From Streptococcus mutans (GTDB lineage Bacteria; Bacillota; Bacilli; Lactobacillales; Streptococcaceae), in contig NZ_AP019720.1 in assembly GCF_006739205.1 (NCBI RefSeq), positions 1,178,001 through 1,242,000 of the forward strand: a stretch of 64,000 nt of DNA, written 5' to 3'. This document shows positions 49,191 to 58,354 of this stretch, in pieces. Within the stretch, counting starts at the first letter, position 1, and each line of letters starts with the position of its first letter. A program made the position numbers and the translations under genes. The notes beneath the pieces are model-generated. The model saw nothing but the letters and a program-made list of their open reading frames with translations. It searched no databases and was not told the origin of the DNA.

Positions 49191-49257
49191 ACTCCTCTTA
49201 TCATTTCAAGTGACTATTGCTTGTCACTGTCCACTAATAAGAGGAGTAATTTTTTTT
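49191..49257. terminator. Terminator downstream of fruI
   Basis: Outer perfect 11-bp stem ACTCCTCTTAT (49191-49201) / ATAAGAGGAGT (49237-49247) encloses an inner AGTGAC/GTCACT hairpin. T-runs flank it: eight T at 49250-49257, and TTTTC on the minus strand. Confidence 0.8.
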
Positions 49258-49299
49258 ATTAATATTAATCTAACAATATGACTTGTTATTAAACGAAAA

Positions 49300-51267
49300 T
49301 TATCTTACTTTACGAAGACTTCCAAAAAGAATACCAGCAATCACTGCTCCAACAGCAATATAAAGCAGGTAAAGCAAAGGATTGCTTGTCAAAGCAATAA
49401 CAAAGATACCCCCATGAGGCGCCATTAATTTAATACCGCTTAAACCAACCAAGGCACCAGTAACCGCTGAACCAACAATGAAACTTGGAATGGCACGTGC
49501 TGGGTCTCCTGCACCAAATGGAATGGCACCTTCAGTAATGAAAGAAAGGCCCATAACAATATTTGTTAAACCAGCATCATGTTCTTCTTGAGTGAATTTA
49601 TTTTTAAAAAGAAGAGTCGCAACAAAAACTGCAAGCGGCGGTACCATACCACCAGCCATGACACTGGCCATGACAACTGAACCACCCTTAGCAAGAGCTG
49701 CTGCTGTTAAAGTACTTGTTCCAAAAACATAGGCTGCTTTATTAAAAGGTCCGCCCATATCAATCGCCATCATACCACCAACAATAAGTCCTAAAAGAAC
49801 TGCTGAACCACCTGATAAGTTGCCGAGGAAATTATATAAGGCTGTATTGATAGCTGCCATTGGAATGTTGACAAAAAGCATGAGGAAACCAGTTACCAAA
49901 ACACCAAGCAAAGGATAGAGAAGGATGGATTTTATACCTTCAAGAGAACGAGGTACAAAGGCAAGGGCTTTCTTGAGGACAAGAATGACACCGCCTGCAA
50001 GGAAACCACCTGCAAGAGCGCCAAGGAAGCCAGAAGGTATACCAGTTAAACTAGCTTGACTAGCCTTTTCACCAAATTCAAAGAAAGCAACCTTATTGAA
50101 AGCAAGACCTGTTGTTGCCATACTGCCAGCTACAAAACCAGCTACCAAACCTGGCTTTTCAGCAATTGAATAAGCAATATAAGCAGCAAAGACTGGAATC
50201 ATAAAGCCAAAAGCAGCATTACCGACTTGATTGAAAATAGCTGCAATTTCATGGTAATTCCCCAAGTGACTAAGAGAAGACTTAGGAACCCCCATGAATT
50301 GGTCAATCAAGAATGACAAAGCAATCATGATACCGCCACCGATAACGAATGGAAGCATTTGTGAAACCCCACTCATCAAGTGTTTATAGAAGGCACTTCC
50401 AAGACCAGCTTTTTCACTTGATGATGCTTCACTGCTAAGATCAGAGTTGTCAGCAACATAGGCTTCAGCTTTACCATCAAGAATAATATTGATTAATTCT
50501 TCAGGTTTTTTAATTCCCTCAGCAACTGGACGCGAAATCAAAGGTTTACCATTAAAACGATCCATTTCAACTGCCTTGTCAGCAGCGATAATAACACCTT
50601 TAGCACGCTTAATATCATCAGCAGTCAATTTATTGCCAACACCTGAGGCACCGTTGGTTTCAACCTTGATGCCAACTCCCATTTCAGCGGCTTGCTTTTT
50701 CAGCGCTTCTTCTGCCATATAAGTGTGAGCAATACCAGTTGTACAGGCTGTAACAGCAACAAGAAAATCGTGACTATCAGCTACTGGAGAGACAGGTGCC
50801 GCTTCTTTCTTTTCTTCTTCTGTTGCATTAAAAAGATTGATAACGTCATCAGGACTGGTTACCTGACGCAGCTTATCAGCAAAGCCATCTTTTAAAAGGT
50901 ATTGTGATAATTCAGCCAAAGCTGCTAAATGCGTATCATTAGCACCATCAGGAGCCGCAATCATAAAGAAAAGATCAACAGGTTCACCATCAAGAGCCTC
51001 GTAATCAACACCTTTATTTGATTTGGCAAAAAGAACCGTTGCTTCCTTTACAGCCTTATTCTTACTGTGAGGCATAGCAATACCATCACCAAGGCCAGTT
51101 GAAGTCTGAGCTTCACGATTCATGATCCCAGCCTTAAAAGTATCAAAATCAGTAACGATACCTTGTTCGACTAACTTAGAAACCATCTCATCAATAGCAG
51201 CTTCTTTAGTTGTTGCCTGCAAGTCAAGCAACATGACATCCTTGTTCAGTAAGTCCTGAATCTTCAT
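49300..51267 (-). CDS. fruI: Fructose PTS enzyme IIABC
   Basis: Imports fructose and phosphorylates it to fructose-1-phosphate. A 655-residue fusion: IIA with the phospho-accepting His67 (GIAMPHSKNK), a linker near 150-165, IIB with Cys175 (VTACTTGIAHTYMA) and the IIC membrane domain from about 290. The S. mutans fruRKI operon encodes this inducible permease. Its start overlaps the fruK stop by 4 bases. Confidence 0.95.
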   Translation of the reverse strand: MKIQDLLNKDVMLLDLQATTKEAAIDEMVSKLVEQGIVTDFDTFKAGIMNREAQTSTGLGDGIAMPHSKNKAVKEATVLFAKSNKGVDYEALDGEPVDLFFMIAAPDGANDTHLAALAELSQYLLKDGFADKLRQVTSPDDVINLFNATEEEKKEAAPVSPVADSHDFLVAVTACTTGIAHTYMAEEALKKQAAEMGVGIKVETNGASGVGNKLTADDIKRAKGVIIAADKAVEMDRFNGKPLISRPVAEGIKKPEELINIILDGKAEAYVADNSDLSSEASSSEKAGLGSAFYKHLMSGVSQMLPFVIGGGIMIALSFLIDQFMGVPKSSLSHLGNYHEIAAIFNQVGNAAFGFMIPVFAAYIAYSIAEKPGLVAGFVAGSMATTGLAFNKVAFFEFGEKASQASLTGIPSGFLGALAGGFLAGGVILVLKKALAFVPRSLEGIKSILLYPLLGVLVTGFLMLFVNIPMAAINTALYNFLGNLSGGSAVLLGLIVGGMMAIDMGGPFNKAAYVFGTSTLTAAALAKGGSVVMASVMAGGMVPPLAVFVATLLFKNKFTQEEHDAGLTNIVMGLSFITEGAIPFGAGDPARAIPSFIVGSAVTGALVGLSGIKLMAPHGGIFVIALTSNPLLYLLYIAVGAVIAGILFGSLRKVR

Positions 51268-52175
51268 AATTTTTCTACCTCTACTTTTTCATATGTTTCT
51301 TTTATAAAATCAATACTGGCTAAATCATCTGAAAAAGCGGTTGCTGTACCGCAAGCCACTCCCCATTTGAGAGCTTCAAGAGGATTAGCTGACTTAACAA
51401 ATTCACCAGTAAAACCAGCAACCATTGAATCACCAGCACCGACAGAATTTCTGACCTGTCCCTTAATCGGTTTAGCAAAATAAGTCGCATCTGATGTTAC
51501 TAATAAAGCGCCATCTCCTGCCATTGAAATAATGACGTTTTGTGCGCCTTTAGCAAGAATTTGGCGGGCATACTTTTCAACATCAGTAATACCGTTTAAG
51601 TTTACCTTGAAAATAGCTTCAAGTTCATGATTATTTGGTTTAACCAAAAGCGGTTGATAGTCAAGAGCATCCAATAAAGTTTGCCCTTCAAAATCGCAAA
51701 CAATTTGCGCTCCTGTTTGTCTCACCAACGGGATCAAGCGTTCATAAATTTGGTTTCCTAAATTGGACGGTGCACTGCCTGCAAAAACAACCGTATCGTC
51801 TTGTGAAAGTTGCTGTAAGATGTTCTCTAAAGCTAAAACTTGTTCTTTTGTAATGACAGGGCCTGTACCATTAATTTCAGTTTCTTGATCAGCCTTAATT
51901 TTGACATTAATTCTGGTATCTTGATTAACATGGACAAAGTTAGTCTTGATTCCTTCAGCAATCAATCCTTCCTCAACAAACCTACCAGTAAAACCGCCAA
52001 TAAAACCTGTCGCCGTATTATCCTGTCCTAAACGCTTAAGAATACGACTAACATTAATCCCTTTACCTCCAACAAATTTATCGTCACTATCCATACGATT
52101 GACACTGCCGATTTTTACACTATCAATACGAACGATAAAATCAATAGAAGGATTAAGGGTTACCGTATAAATCAT
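51264..52175 (-). CDS. fruK: 1-phosphofructokinase
   Basis: Phosphorylates fructose-1-phosphate to fructose-1,6-bisphosphate. A 303-residue PfkB-family kinase with GGKGINVSRILKRLG near residues 37-51 and the anion-hole/catalytic motif NSVGAGDSMVAGF near 245-257. Overlaps fruR by 4 bases upstream and fruI by 4 bases downstream. Confidence 0.96.
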   Translation of the reverse strand: MIYTVTLNPSIDFIVRIDSVKIGSVNRMDSDDKFVGGKGINVSRILKRLGQDNTATGFIGGFTGRFVEEGLIAEGIKTNFVHVNQDTRINVKIKADQETEINGTGPVITKEQVLALENILQQLSQDDTVVFAGSAPSNLGNQIYERLIPLVRQTGAQIVCDFEGQTLLDALDYQPLLVKPNNHELEAIFKVNLNGITDVEKYARQILAKGAQNVIISMAGDGALLVTSDATYFAKPIKGQVRNSVGAGDSMVAGFTGEFVKSANPLEALKWGVACGTATAFSDDLASIDFIKETYEKVEVEKL

Positions 52176-52915
52176 ACTTCAATCACCTTCGTCTTTTTTC
52201 TTACTTCCTTTAACAGCCGATTATCGGATTGGTTGGTGATAATGGTCACCGTTTCTAGCCGATCAACTTTAACAAATGATGTTTGCCCTAATTTTGAAGC
52301 ATCTGCCAAAGCATAAGTTACTTGCGCATTGTCAATAACAGTCTTTTTGATAGCAGCCTCTTCAGTATCAGGCGTTGTTAAAAAATGATGATCAATACCA
52401 TTCATACCGACAAAAGCCTTATCAAAATTCAGCTGACTCAATTGCATAATGGCCAACTGACCTATGCTTGCATCTGTTGAGTTTTTGACATAACCACCAA
52501 TAATTATCGTATTGATATTTTTTTCAACTAATTTGGCCGCATGATGAATCGAATTCGTCACTACAGTCAAGCCTTCTGCGTGTAATTGATCCAATAGAAG
52601 AGCAGTTGTTGTCCCAGCATCAACAAAAATCACATCACCATTATCAATCAGCTCTGCTGCTCTTTTAACAATAACTTTTTTAGCTTGAACGTTTTTGATA
52701 GATTTTTGAAGATTGGTTTCCTCTTCTTGCAAAGGATGGTTTTTCTCAGCTCCCCCATGTACACGATGAAGTTTTTTCTCACTTGCTAACTCATCTAAAT
52801 CTCTGCGAACGGTTGACTCAGATGTATCAAGGACACCAACAAGAAATTCTAAGGTTACAAAATTCTCTTGCGCTAACTTTTCCATGATAATCTGCTTACG
52901 TTCAGATTTTAAAAT
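52172..52915 (-). CDS. fruR: Fructose operon regulator, DeoR family
   Basis: A DeoR-type repressor of about 247 residues. The helix-turn-helix LVGVLDTSESTVRRDLDEL is followed by HRVHGGAE, both family hallmarks, then a sugar-phosphate-binding domain with the DAGTTT motif (FVDAGTTTALLLDQL). The start is unusual: AAGGAGG (52924-52930) is followed after 8 bases by ATT (52915), then LKSERKQIIMEKL, the normal first helix of the family. The only ATG nearby (MEKLAQ) would remove that helix and a GTG at 52924 overlaps the ribosome binding site. I annotate the AUU start. Fructose-1-phosphate is the probable inducer. Confidence 0.88.
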   Translation of the reverse strand: MLKSERKQIIMEKLAQENFVTLEFLVGVLDTSESTVRRDLDELASEKKLHRVHGGAEKNHPLQEEETNLQKSIKNVQAKKVIVKRAAELIDNGDVIFVDAGTTTALLLDQLHAEGLTVVTNSIHHAAKLVEKNINTIIIGGYVKNSTDASIGQLAIMQLSQLNFDKAFVGMNGIDHHFLTTPDTEEAAIKKTVIDNAQVTYALADASKLGQTSFVKVDRLETVTIITNQSDNRLLKEVRKKTKVIEV

Positions 52916-52932
52916 AAGAGTCACCTCCTTGT

Positions 52933-52946
52933 TGAAATCGTTTACA
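52933..52946. promoter_or_regulatory. cre site in the fruR leader
   Basis: The minus strand reads TGTAAACGATTTCA, a full match to TGWAANCGNTNWCA, immediately downstream of the -10 box. CcpA bound there would block the fruRKI operon; inferred. Confidence 0.8.
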
Positions 52947-52952
52947 CATGTT

Positions 52953-52981
52953 ATTATATACTCCCCCATAATAACTGTCAA
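52953..52981 (-). promoter_or_regulatory. fruRKI promoter
   Basis: TTGACA (52976-52981) and TATAAT (52953-52958) on the minus strand, 17-base spacer. A tandem 10-base repeat lies upstream and a cre site downstream. Confidence 0.9.
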
Positions 52982-52983
52982 GC

Positions 52984-53003
52984 AAATTCTACCAAATTCT
53001 ACC
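52984..53003. promoter_or_regulatory. Tandem 10-base repeat upstream of the fruR promoter
   Basis: AAATTCTACC occurs twice without gap (52984-53003), adjacent to the -35 box, at one helical turn per repeat. DeoR-family operators are often direct repeats, so it is a candidate FruR site. Confidence 0.5.
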
Positions 53004-53037
53004 AAAAATTAACAAAAAGAAAGGAAAGTCTTTTCTT

Positions 53038-54036
53038 TTATTTTATCAATGATGTGGAATGAACGACACGATTATCACGCTCAGGATAAATGTATTTGAT
53101 GGCTTGGTTAACTGCTGTTGGTGCCTCTCCAAATCCTGTTGCAATTAAATCAATTTTGCCTTCATATTCTGCAGCATCTCCAATAGCAAAAACCCCTGTC
53201 TGACTGGTTTCAAAAAGAGGAGATACATTAATACTTGAACGCTTATAATCAATATTCCAACTTTTGAGGTTTTTGTTGGAGGTTGAAAATCCAAAACTAA
53301 CAATAAGCGAATCAAGTGACAACTCTTTGGTTTCTTCTGATTTGACCTTTTGAATCACAAGACTGGTTGCTTCATCACCTTCTCCTTTTAACTCAAGCGG
53401 TACGTAAGGTGTCATGATATTAACATGAGAAGTTTTCAGAACTTCTACACTATGTTCATGAGCGCGAAAGGCATCACGACGGTGTACCAATGTGACACTT
53501 TCAGCAATCTTATCCAGAGCATTAGCCCAGTCAACAGCAGAGTCTCCGCCACCACAAATAACAACCTTTTTACCAGCAAATTGGTCTAGTTTGTGAACAT
53601 TGTAAAAGAGATTATGGTCTGCATAACGTTCCTCATCATCCAAGCCCAATCGACGCGGCGCAAAGGCACCATTTCCACAAGCAATAATAATGGCTTTCGA
53701 AAAATGATTCCCTTTATTTGTTGTAATAGTAAAAATATCATTTTCTTTTTCAAATGTTTTAACTTCTTCTTTTAAACAAATAGTCGTTTTATCCTTAAAG
53801 CGCTCCAATTGTTCAATCAGATTATCTACCAAATCTGCTCCAGTAATAGCAGGAAAGGCTGGGATATCATAAATCACCTTTTCTGGATATATAATGACTG
53901 GTTGACCACCAAGCTCAGATAAACTTTCAATCACTTTTACAGAAATACCACGCAAACCAGCATAAAAAGCTGTAAAAAGACCAACCGGTCCGCCACCGAT
54001 AACGGTTATATCATAAATCTCTTTTTCAGATGTCAA
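53038..54036 (-). CDS. Ferredoxin-NADP reductase, thioredoxin-reductase-like
   Basis: A flavoprotein of 332 residues with FAD motif [13 protein letters not shown] near residues 12-24, NADPH motif [14 protein letters not shown] near 160 and the late FAD contact FAIGDAA. No CxxC redox pair, so it is not thioredoxin reductase; the type 2 ferredoxin-NADP reductases of Firmicutes have this form. I start at TTG 54036 with GGAGGA just upstream; an in-frame ATG 15 bases earlier lies before that site. TATAAT with TGC extension is about 30 bases upstream. Confidence 0.85.
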   Translation of the reverse strand: MTSEKEIYDITVIGGGPVGLFTAFYAGLRGISVKVIESLSELGGQPVIIYPEKVIYDIPAFPAITGADLVDNLIEQLERFKDKTTICLKEEVKTFEKENDIFTITTNKGNHFSKAIIIACGNGAFAPRRLGLDDEERYADHNLFYNVHKLDQFAGKKVVICGGGDSAVDWANALDKIAESVTLVHRRDAFRAHEHSVEVLKTSHVNIMTPYVPLELKGEGDEATSLVIQKVKSEETKELSLDSLIVSFGFSTSNKNLKSWNIDYKRSSINVSPLFETSQTGVFAIGDAAEYEGKIDLIATGFGEAPTAVNQAIKYIYPERDNRVVHSTSLIK

Positions 54037-54134
54037 TTTTTCTTCCTCCATAAATAAATTAGTTCCATTATAGCACAATTAAAAGCAAGCAAACAAAAAA
54101 GAGCAGGAAACAAGCTAGAAAGTACACAGTAAGA

Positions 54135-54857
54135 TTAGCTTGATCCCTCACTCTTTATTTTTTCCAAAAGTTGCTTTTCTTCCTGAGTAAACTGATAATT
54201 CTCTAGCAGATCAGGCCTACGTTCCCATGTCTTACGTAAGCTTTGCTCTAGACGCCATAAGCGAATATTTTCATGATGTCCAGACAGGAGAACATCGGGG
54301 ACCTTCATTCCCCTATATTCATAAGGACGTGTATACTGAGGATATTCTAAGAGACCTGACGAAAAACTATCATCTTGATGACTCGCTTCTTTACCGATAA
54401 CTTCTGGAATCAGCCTGACTGTCGCATCAATAATTGTCATAGCAGCCAATTCGCCGCCTGTTAAAATAAAATCCCCTAAAGAAATCTCATCAGTCACTAA
54501 AGTTTTAATACGCTCATCATATCCTTCATAGTGACCGCAGATAAAAATAAGTTCACCTTCTTGAGCCAGATCTTCTGCATAAGCCTGATTAAATTGCTGG
54601 CCCGCTGGATCTAAAAGTATGACACGCGGTTTTTTAGCAGCAATTTTATCAAAAGTATCAAAAATAGGCTGAGCGCGCAAAAGCATCCCTTGACCGCCAC
54701 CGTAAGGTTCATCATCTACATGGCGAGCCTTCTCTGCATTTTCACGAAAATTATGATAGTTAATTTCTAAAAGCCCCTTTGTCTGTGCCTTACCAACAAT
54801 CGAATGTTCCAAAGGAGCAAACATCTCTGGAAAGAGAGTCAAAATATCAATTTTCAT
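54135..54857 (-). CDS. trmD: tRNA (guanine-37-N1)-methyltransferase
   Basis: Methylates G37 beside the anticodon to prevent frameshifting. A 240-residue SPOUT methyltransferase with the deep-knot sequence [16 protein letters not shown] near 133-148 and [13 protein letters not shown] near 48-60. Its start overlaps the end of rimM by 11 bases. Confidence 0.96.
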   Translation of the reverse strand: MKIDILTLFPEMFAPLEHSIVGKAQTKGLLEINYHNFRENAEKARHVDDEPYGGGQGMLLRAQPIFDTFDKIAAKKPRVILLDPAGQQFNQAYAEDLAQEGELIFICGHYEGYDERIKTLVTDEISLGDFILTGGELAAMTIIDATVRLIPEVIGKEASHQDDSFSSGLLEYPQYTRPYEYRGMKVPDVLLSGHHENIRLWRLEQSLRKTWERRPDLLENYQFTQEEKQLLEKIKSEGSS

Positions 54858-55365
54858 CGTCCAATCCTTCTAAAACAGTCACATCAATACGACCATTTGG
54901 TACATCAACCTTTACAATAACCGAAGGAATGTAAGGCAAAAGCAGATCTTTTTTTCCTTTGCGTTTAACAACCCAAACATCATTGGCACCGGGTTGTAAA
55001 ATTTCCTTGACCTGTCCAATCAAGATATCATTCTCATAAACATCAAGTCCAATGATTTCATGATAATAGAATTCACCATCTTCTAAATCTGCCAGATGAT
55101 CTTCAGTAACTTTGAGGGTGAAATCACGATATTTTTCAACATCATTGATATGATAGAGTCCTTTAAATTTGACAATATCAAAATTTTTATGTTTTCTGTG
55201 GCTGGCAATCTCAACAGTCATGGCAAAGTGATCTTTTTTATCAAAAAGAGCCAGCTGACTTCCTTTTTTAAAGCGTTCGTCTGCAAAATCAGTCACAGAT
55301 AAGACACGAACTTCTCCTCGAAGTCCTTGCGTATTGACAATCTTTCCAACATTAAAATACTTCAT
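54847..55365 (-). CDS. rimM: Ribosome maturation factor RimM
   Basis: Helps assemble the 30S head and binds S19. At 172 residues it has the two expected domains: an N-terminal beta barrel starting [19 protein letters not shown] and a C-terminal PRC barrel ([11 protein letters not shown]...[10 protein letters not shown]). Pairs with trmD as in most bacteria. Confidence 0.95.
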   Translation of the reverse strand: MKYFNVGKIVNTQGLRGEVRVLSVTDFADERFKKGSQLALFDKKDHFAMTVEIASHRKHKNFDIVKFKGLYHINDVEKYRDFTLKVTEDHLADLEDGEFYYHEIIGLDVYENDILIGQVKEILQPGANDVWVVKRKGKKDLLLPYIPSVIVKVDVPNGRIDVTVLEGLDDEN

Positions 55366-55453
55366 GTCTTCTCCAATAAAAAATTACTGCTTTTATTTTA
55401 CCATCTTGTCCTACAATTCACAATTCTATAGAAAAAAGCAGCAACTACCGTTA

Positions 55454-55693
55454 CTACTTTTCATCAATCACAAGTCTCACTTTTTTACCTTGAGTTGGAA
55501 CCGAATAGACAATCGATCTTATCGCTGTGATGGTGCGACCTTTTTTACCGATAATTCGGCCAATATCACTAGAATCTAAGTCAAGATGATACTCCAAAAA
55601 CTCAGGTGTATCTTCAATTTTAATGGTAAAATTATCTGGTTGTGAAATTAAAGGTTTCACAATAGCGATAATCAGATTTTCAATGGTATCCAT
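55454..55693 (-). CDS. khpA: KH-domain RNA-binding protein KhpA
   Basis: A 79-residue single KH domain from ATG 55693 ([16 protein letters not shown]). The nucleic-acid loop [10 protein letters not shown] is at 44-53. KhpA binds RNA with KhpB and affects cell division in pneumococcus. It lies 10 bases after rpsP, as is usual in Firmicutes. Confidence 0.93.
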   Translation of the reverse strand: MDTIENLIIAIVKPLISQPDNFTIKIEDTPEFLEYHLDLDSSDIGRIIGKKGRTITAIRSIVYSVPTQGKKVRLVIDEK

Positions 55694-55703
55694 AGGCAAG
55701 ACT

Positions 55704-55979
55704 TTACTTCTTTGAGTATTTAGCTTCGTGGAATTTTTGCATAATTCCAGCTTTTGAAAGGATGTTACGAACAGTATCTGATGGTTGAGCACCATTGCCT
55801 AGCCACTCAAGAATACGATCTTCTTTGAGAGTCACTTGATTTTCAGTTACAAGCGGATTGTATGTTCCAACTGTTTCGATGAAACGACCATCACGTGGTG
55901 CACGTGAATCTGCAACGTTGATACGATAGAAAGGTTTCTTTTTAGAACCCATACGAGTCAAACGGATTTTTACTGCCAT
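55704..55979 (-). CDS. rpsP: 30S ribosomal protein S16
   Basis: The 91-residue sequence is the full S16 with [32 protein letters not shown] at its start split across a highly conserved N terminus, and GAQPSDTV near the end. First gene of rpsP-khpA; rimM-trmD follow after 88 bases. Confidence 0.98.
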   Translation of the reverse strand: MAVKIRLTRMGSKKKPFYRINVADSRAPRDGRFIETVGTYNPLVTENQVTLKEDRILEWLGNGAQPSDTVRNILSKAGIMQKFHEAKYSKK

Positions 55980-56041
55980 TTTTTATAAGTCTCTTTTCTC
56001 TTTTTTTATTTGAACATAGCCAAACTATGAACTACTCCTAT

Positions 56042-56085
56042 ATTGTAACATAAAAAATCAGTCTGTCAAGTTTTTTTCTTGACAG
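56042..56085 (-). promoter_or_regulatory. rpsP promoter with a palindrome over -35
   Basis: Minus-strand TTGACA (56064-56069) and TACAAT (56042-56047) with TGT extension and a 16-base spacer. CTGTCAAG/CTTGACAG (56063-56085) forms a perfect 8-bp inverted repeat whose lower arm is the -35 box. A 5-bp CATAG/CTATG hairpin lies in the leader near 56017-56031. Confidence 0.75.
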
Positions 56086-56383
56086 TTAAAATAAGTTGAA
56101 TTCTAAATATTACCATGTTTTCAGTACCTAACAAAAGCACTAGACGGCTCACTATAAAGGTACTAGACGACAAGCTTTAACCTTTCAAATTTTGGCAACT
56201 CTAAGAAAGAAGAGAATAATTGCTTTTTTATTCCTATGAGCTGACAGACAATTATTTTAGTTAACAGTACCTCAAAAAATAACGTCTAGACTGAAAAAAC
56301 AATCTAAACGCCATTTGAGCTATAATGTAACATGCAAGAATGAAGATTTCAATCTGTAAATCTCAATGACTCCCTATTCTTTT
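56086..56383. other. Gene-free region between rpsP and the MacB-type operon
   Basis: No gene seen. It holds two direct copies of ACTAGACG (56139-56146 and 56162-56169), a related inverted CGTCTAGAC at 56283-56291 and the terminator at 56281-56312. Confidence 0.5.
56281..56312 (-). terminator. Terminator of the MacB-type operon
   Basis: On the minus strand GCGTTTAGATTG and a partly complementary GTCTAGACGTT flank an eight-base loop; TATTTTTTG follows. About 70 bases past the permease stop. Confidence 0.65.
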
Positions 56384-57628
56384 TTACTCATATCTTAAGG
56401 CATCAATTGGATTTAATTTACTTGCCTTATTAGCTGGCAGAAGTCCAAAGACTATCCCAACAAAAGCAGAGAAAGCAATACTAATGAGAATAACCTGCAG
56501 AGAAATTGCTGGAACAATATGCTGAGCTTTTAAAGCTGGAGTGATAGCTGTTACTCCCATATAAGCAATTCCAAGACCAATTAATCCTCCCAAAATAGTT
56601 AAAACAATGGATTCAATCAAAAATTGATTCAAAATTTTAATACGAGTAGCACCTAAAGCCTTTCGTAAACCTATTTCACGCGTACGCTCAGTAACAGATA
56701 CCAGCATAATATTCATAACACCAATACCACCAACTAAAAGGGAGATACCTGCAATAACACCAAAGGCAATAGTGTACATGGAAGCCATCTGATTAGCTTG
56801 CTTTACAATATTATCCATATTATAGTTTTCATATAAACCATCTTTAGCTCCAGATATCTTGGTGAGAGCTGCACCTGTTTCCTTACCAATTTTATTGGCC
56901 TGACTAACATCATTAATATGGAAATAAATTTGATCATTTTCTTTCACACCAAATTCGCTGGCAACTTGAGTATTAGTCATAATGGCATTCCCACCCGAAG
57001 TCGTTCCATAAGTTGCTGTTCCAGCATTAGGATCTTCATAAACACCGACAACCAGATAACTCTTATTAGATAAAGTAATCACCTTATTGAGAGCAGTTTC
57101 ATTGTCTCCAAAGAGCTTTTTTGCTAGATTGGCGTCTAACATAATAATACGGCCAAATTTATCATAGTCGTTACTAGTAAAGGAGCGGCCTGCTATTATT
57201 TTAAATTTCTTGATGGATAAATAAGTCCTGTTAATTCCTGTTATATTAACATTTTTAGAGCTCTTTTCCCGATAAGAAACGGTCGCTGTTTTACTATTCG
57301 TAATATAATAACCTGACACTCCTTTAGTATCTTGAGCGATCTTTTCTACCCAAGCCTCCTGAATATCTGGAGCTTTCGCACTGCTGTCAGAGGCATCAAC
57401 TTGATAATAAGGGTTCTTTTCTGCTTCTTGTTCAGCCTTTGTTTTATAATAAACATTTAAATTTTTTTGTTCTTTATTGACTTGATCACTAATCCCTTTT
57501 TTAAGACCTTGACCTAGAGCCATAATCATGACAACCGAAGCTACCCCTATGATAATCCCTAGCATCGTCAGAAAGGAACGCATTTTATGACTAAGAATAG
57601 AAGAAAGAGCAAATTTCCAATTTTCCAT
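56384..57628 (-). CDS. MacB-type ABC permease
   Basis: A 414-residue permease. One N-terminal helix (SFLTMLGIIIGVASVVMIMALGQG), a large extracellular domain (about 45-285) and three C-terminal helices with the FtsX/MacB motif ERTREIGLRKALGAT form the mechanotransmission type. It is third in an adaptor-ATPase-permease operon, 9 bases after the ATPase. Such systems export peptides, antibiotics or lipids or span the wall with the adaptor; substrate not known. Confidence 0.9.
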   Translation of the reverse strand: MENWKFALSSILSHKMRSFLTMLGIIIGVASVVMIMALGQGLKKGISDQVNKEQKNLNVYYKTKAEQEAEKNPYYQVDASDSSAKAPDIQEAWVEKIAQDTKGVSGYYITNSKTATVSYREKSSKNVNITGINRTYLSIKKFKIIAGRSFTSNDYDKFGRIIMLDANLAKKLFGDNETALNKVITLSNKSYLVVGVYEDPNAGTATYGTTSGGNAIMTNTQVASEFGVKENDQIYFHINDVSQANKIGKETGAALTKISGAKDGLYENYNMDNIVKQANQMASMYTIAFGVIAGISLLVGGIGVMNIMLVSVTERTREIGLRKALGATRIKILNQFLIESIVLTILGGLIGLGIAYMGVTAITPALKAQHIVPAISLQVILISIAFSAFVGIVFGLLPANKASKLNPIDALRYE

Positions 57629-57637
57629 AAATTCCCC

Positions 57638-58354
57638 CTATTCTAATTCAGCCATTTGCTGGCTGTCTTCTGTAATCTCACCATCACGGATGACAATTTT
57701 TCTTTTAGCATAGTCAGCAATCTCAGGTTCATGCGTTACCATAATAATCGTTTTTCCTTCATTATTAAGCTCAGTCAATAATTCCATTATTTGATTACCG
57801 GTCTTAGTGTCAAGAGCACCCGTTGGTTCATCAGCAAGAATAATAGATGGATTATTGACTAGGGCACGAGCAATAGCAACTCTTTGCTTTTGTCCACCTG
57901 ATAACTCTGAAGGCAAATGCTTCATCCGTTCAGATAGTTCTACCTTATCTAAAAACTCTTTGGCTGTTTTTTTGCGCTGAGAAGGACTGACACCTGCATA
58001 AATGAGTGGCAGTTCCACATTTTGCAGAGCATCTAATTTAGAGAGAAGGAAGAATTGTTGAAAGACGAAACCAATTTTTTGATTGCGAACATGTGCTAAT
58101 TTGCTATCATTTAATTTTTCAACACTTTGTTGTGATAAATGATAGGTTCCTGAACTAGGGCGATCTAAAAGGCCAATAATATTCATTAAAGTTGACTTTC
58201 CCGAACCAGACGGCCCCATAATAGCTAGAAAATCTCCTTCATTAACTGTTAAATCAATTCCTTTGAGGACCTGCAATTCTTGATTTCCATTATGATAACT
58301 TTTTGTTACCCCTTTAAGATGAATGAGTTCTTTTCTATCACTCACTGCACTCAC
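57638..58354 (-). CDS. MacB-type ABC ATPase
   Basis: A 238-residue ATPase of the MacB/LolD group: Walker [10 protein letters not shown] near 50-58, signature [15 protein letters not shown], Walker [13 protein letters not shown] and H-loop MVTHEPE. Its ATG overlaps the adaptor stop by 4 bases; the permease follows. Confidence 0.94.
   Translation of the reverse strand: MSAVSDRKELIHLKGVTKSYHNGNQELQVLKGIDLTVNEGDFLAIMGPSGSGKSTLMNIIGLLDRPSSGTYHLSQQSVEKLNDSKLAHVRNQKIGFVFQQFFLLSKLDALQNVELPLIYAGVSPSQRKKTAKEFLDKVELSERMKHLPSELSGGQKQRVAIARALVNNPSIILADEPTGALDTKTGNQIMELLTELNNEGKTIIMVTHEPEIADYAKRKIVIRDGEITEDSQQMAELE

Noticed and set aside
48969..49299. T-box or S-box riboswitch upstream of metE
   Set aside because: The leader shows no T-box sequence or multi-stem fold; MET boxes explain the control better.
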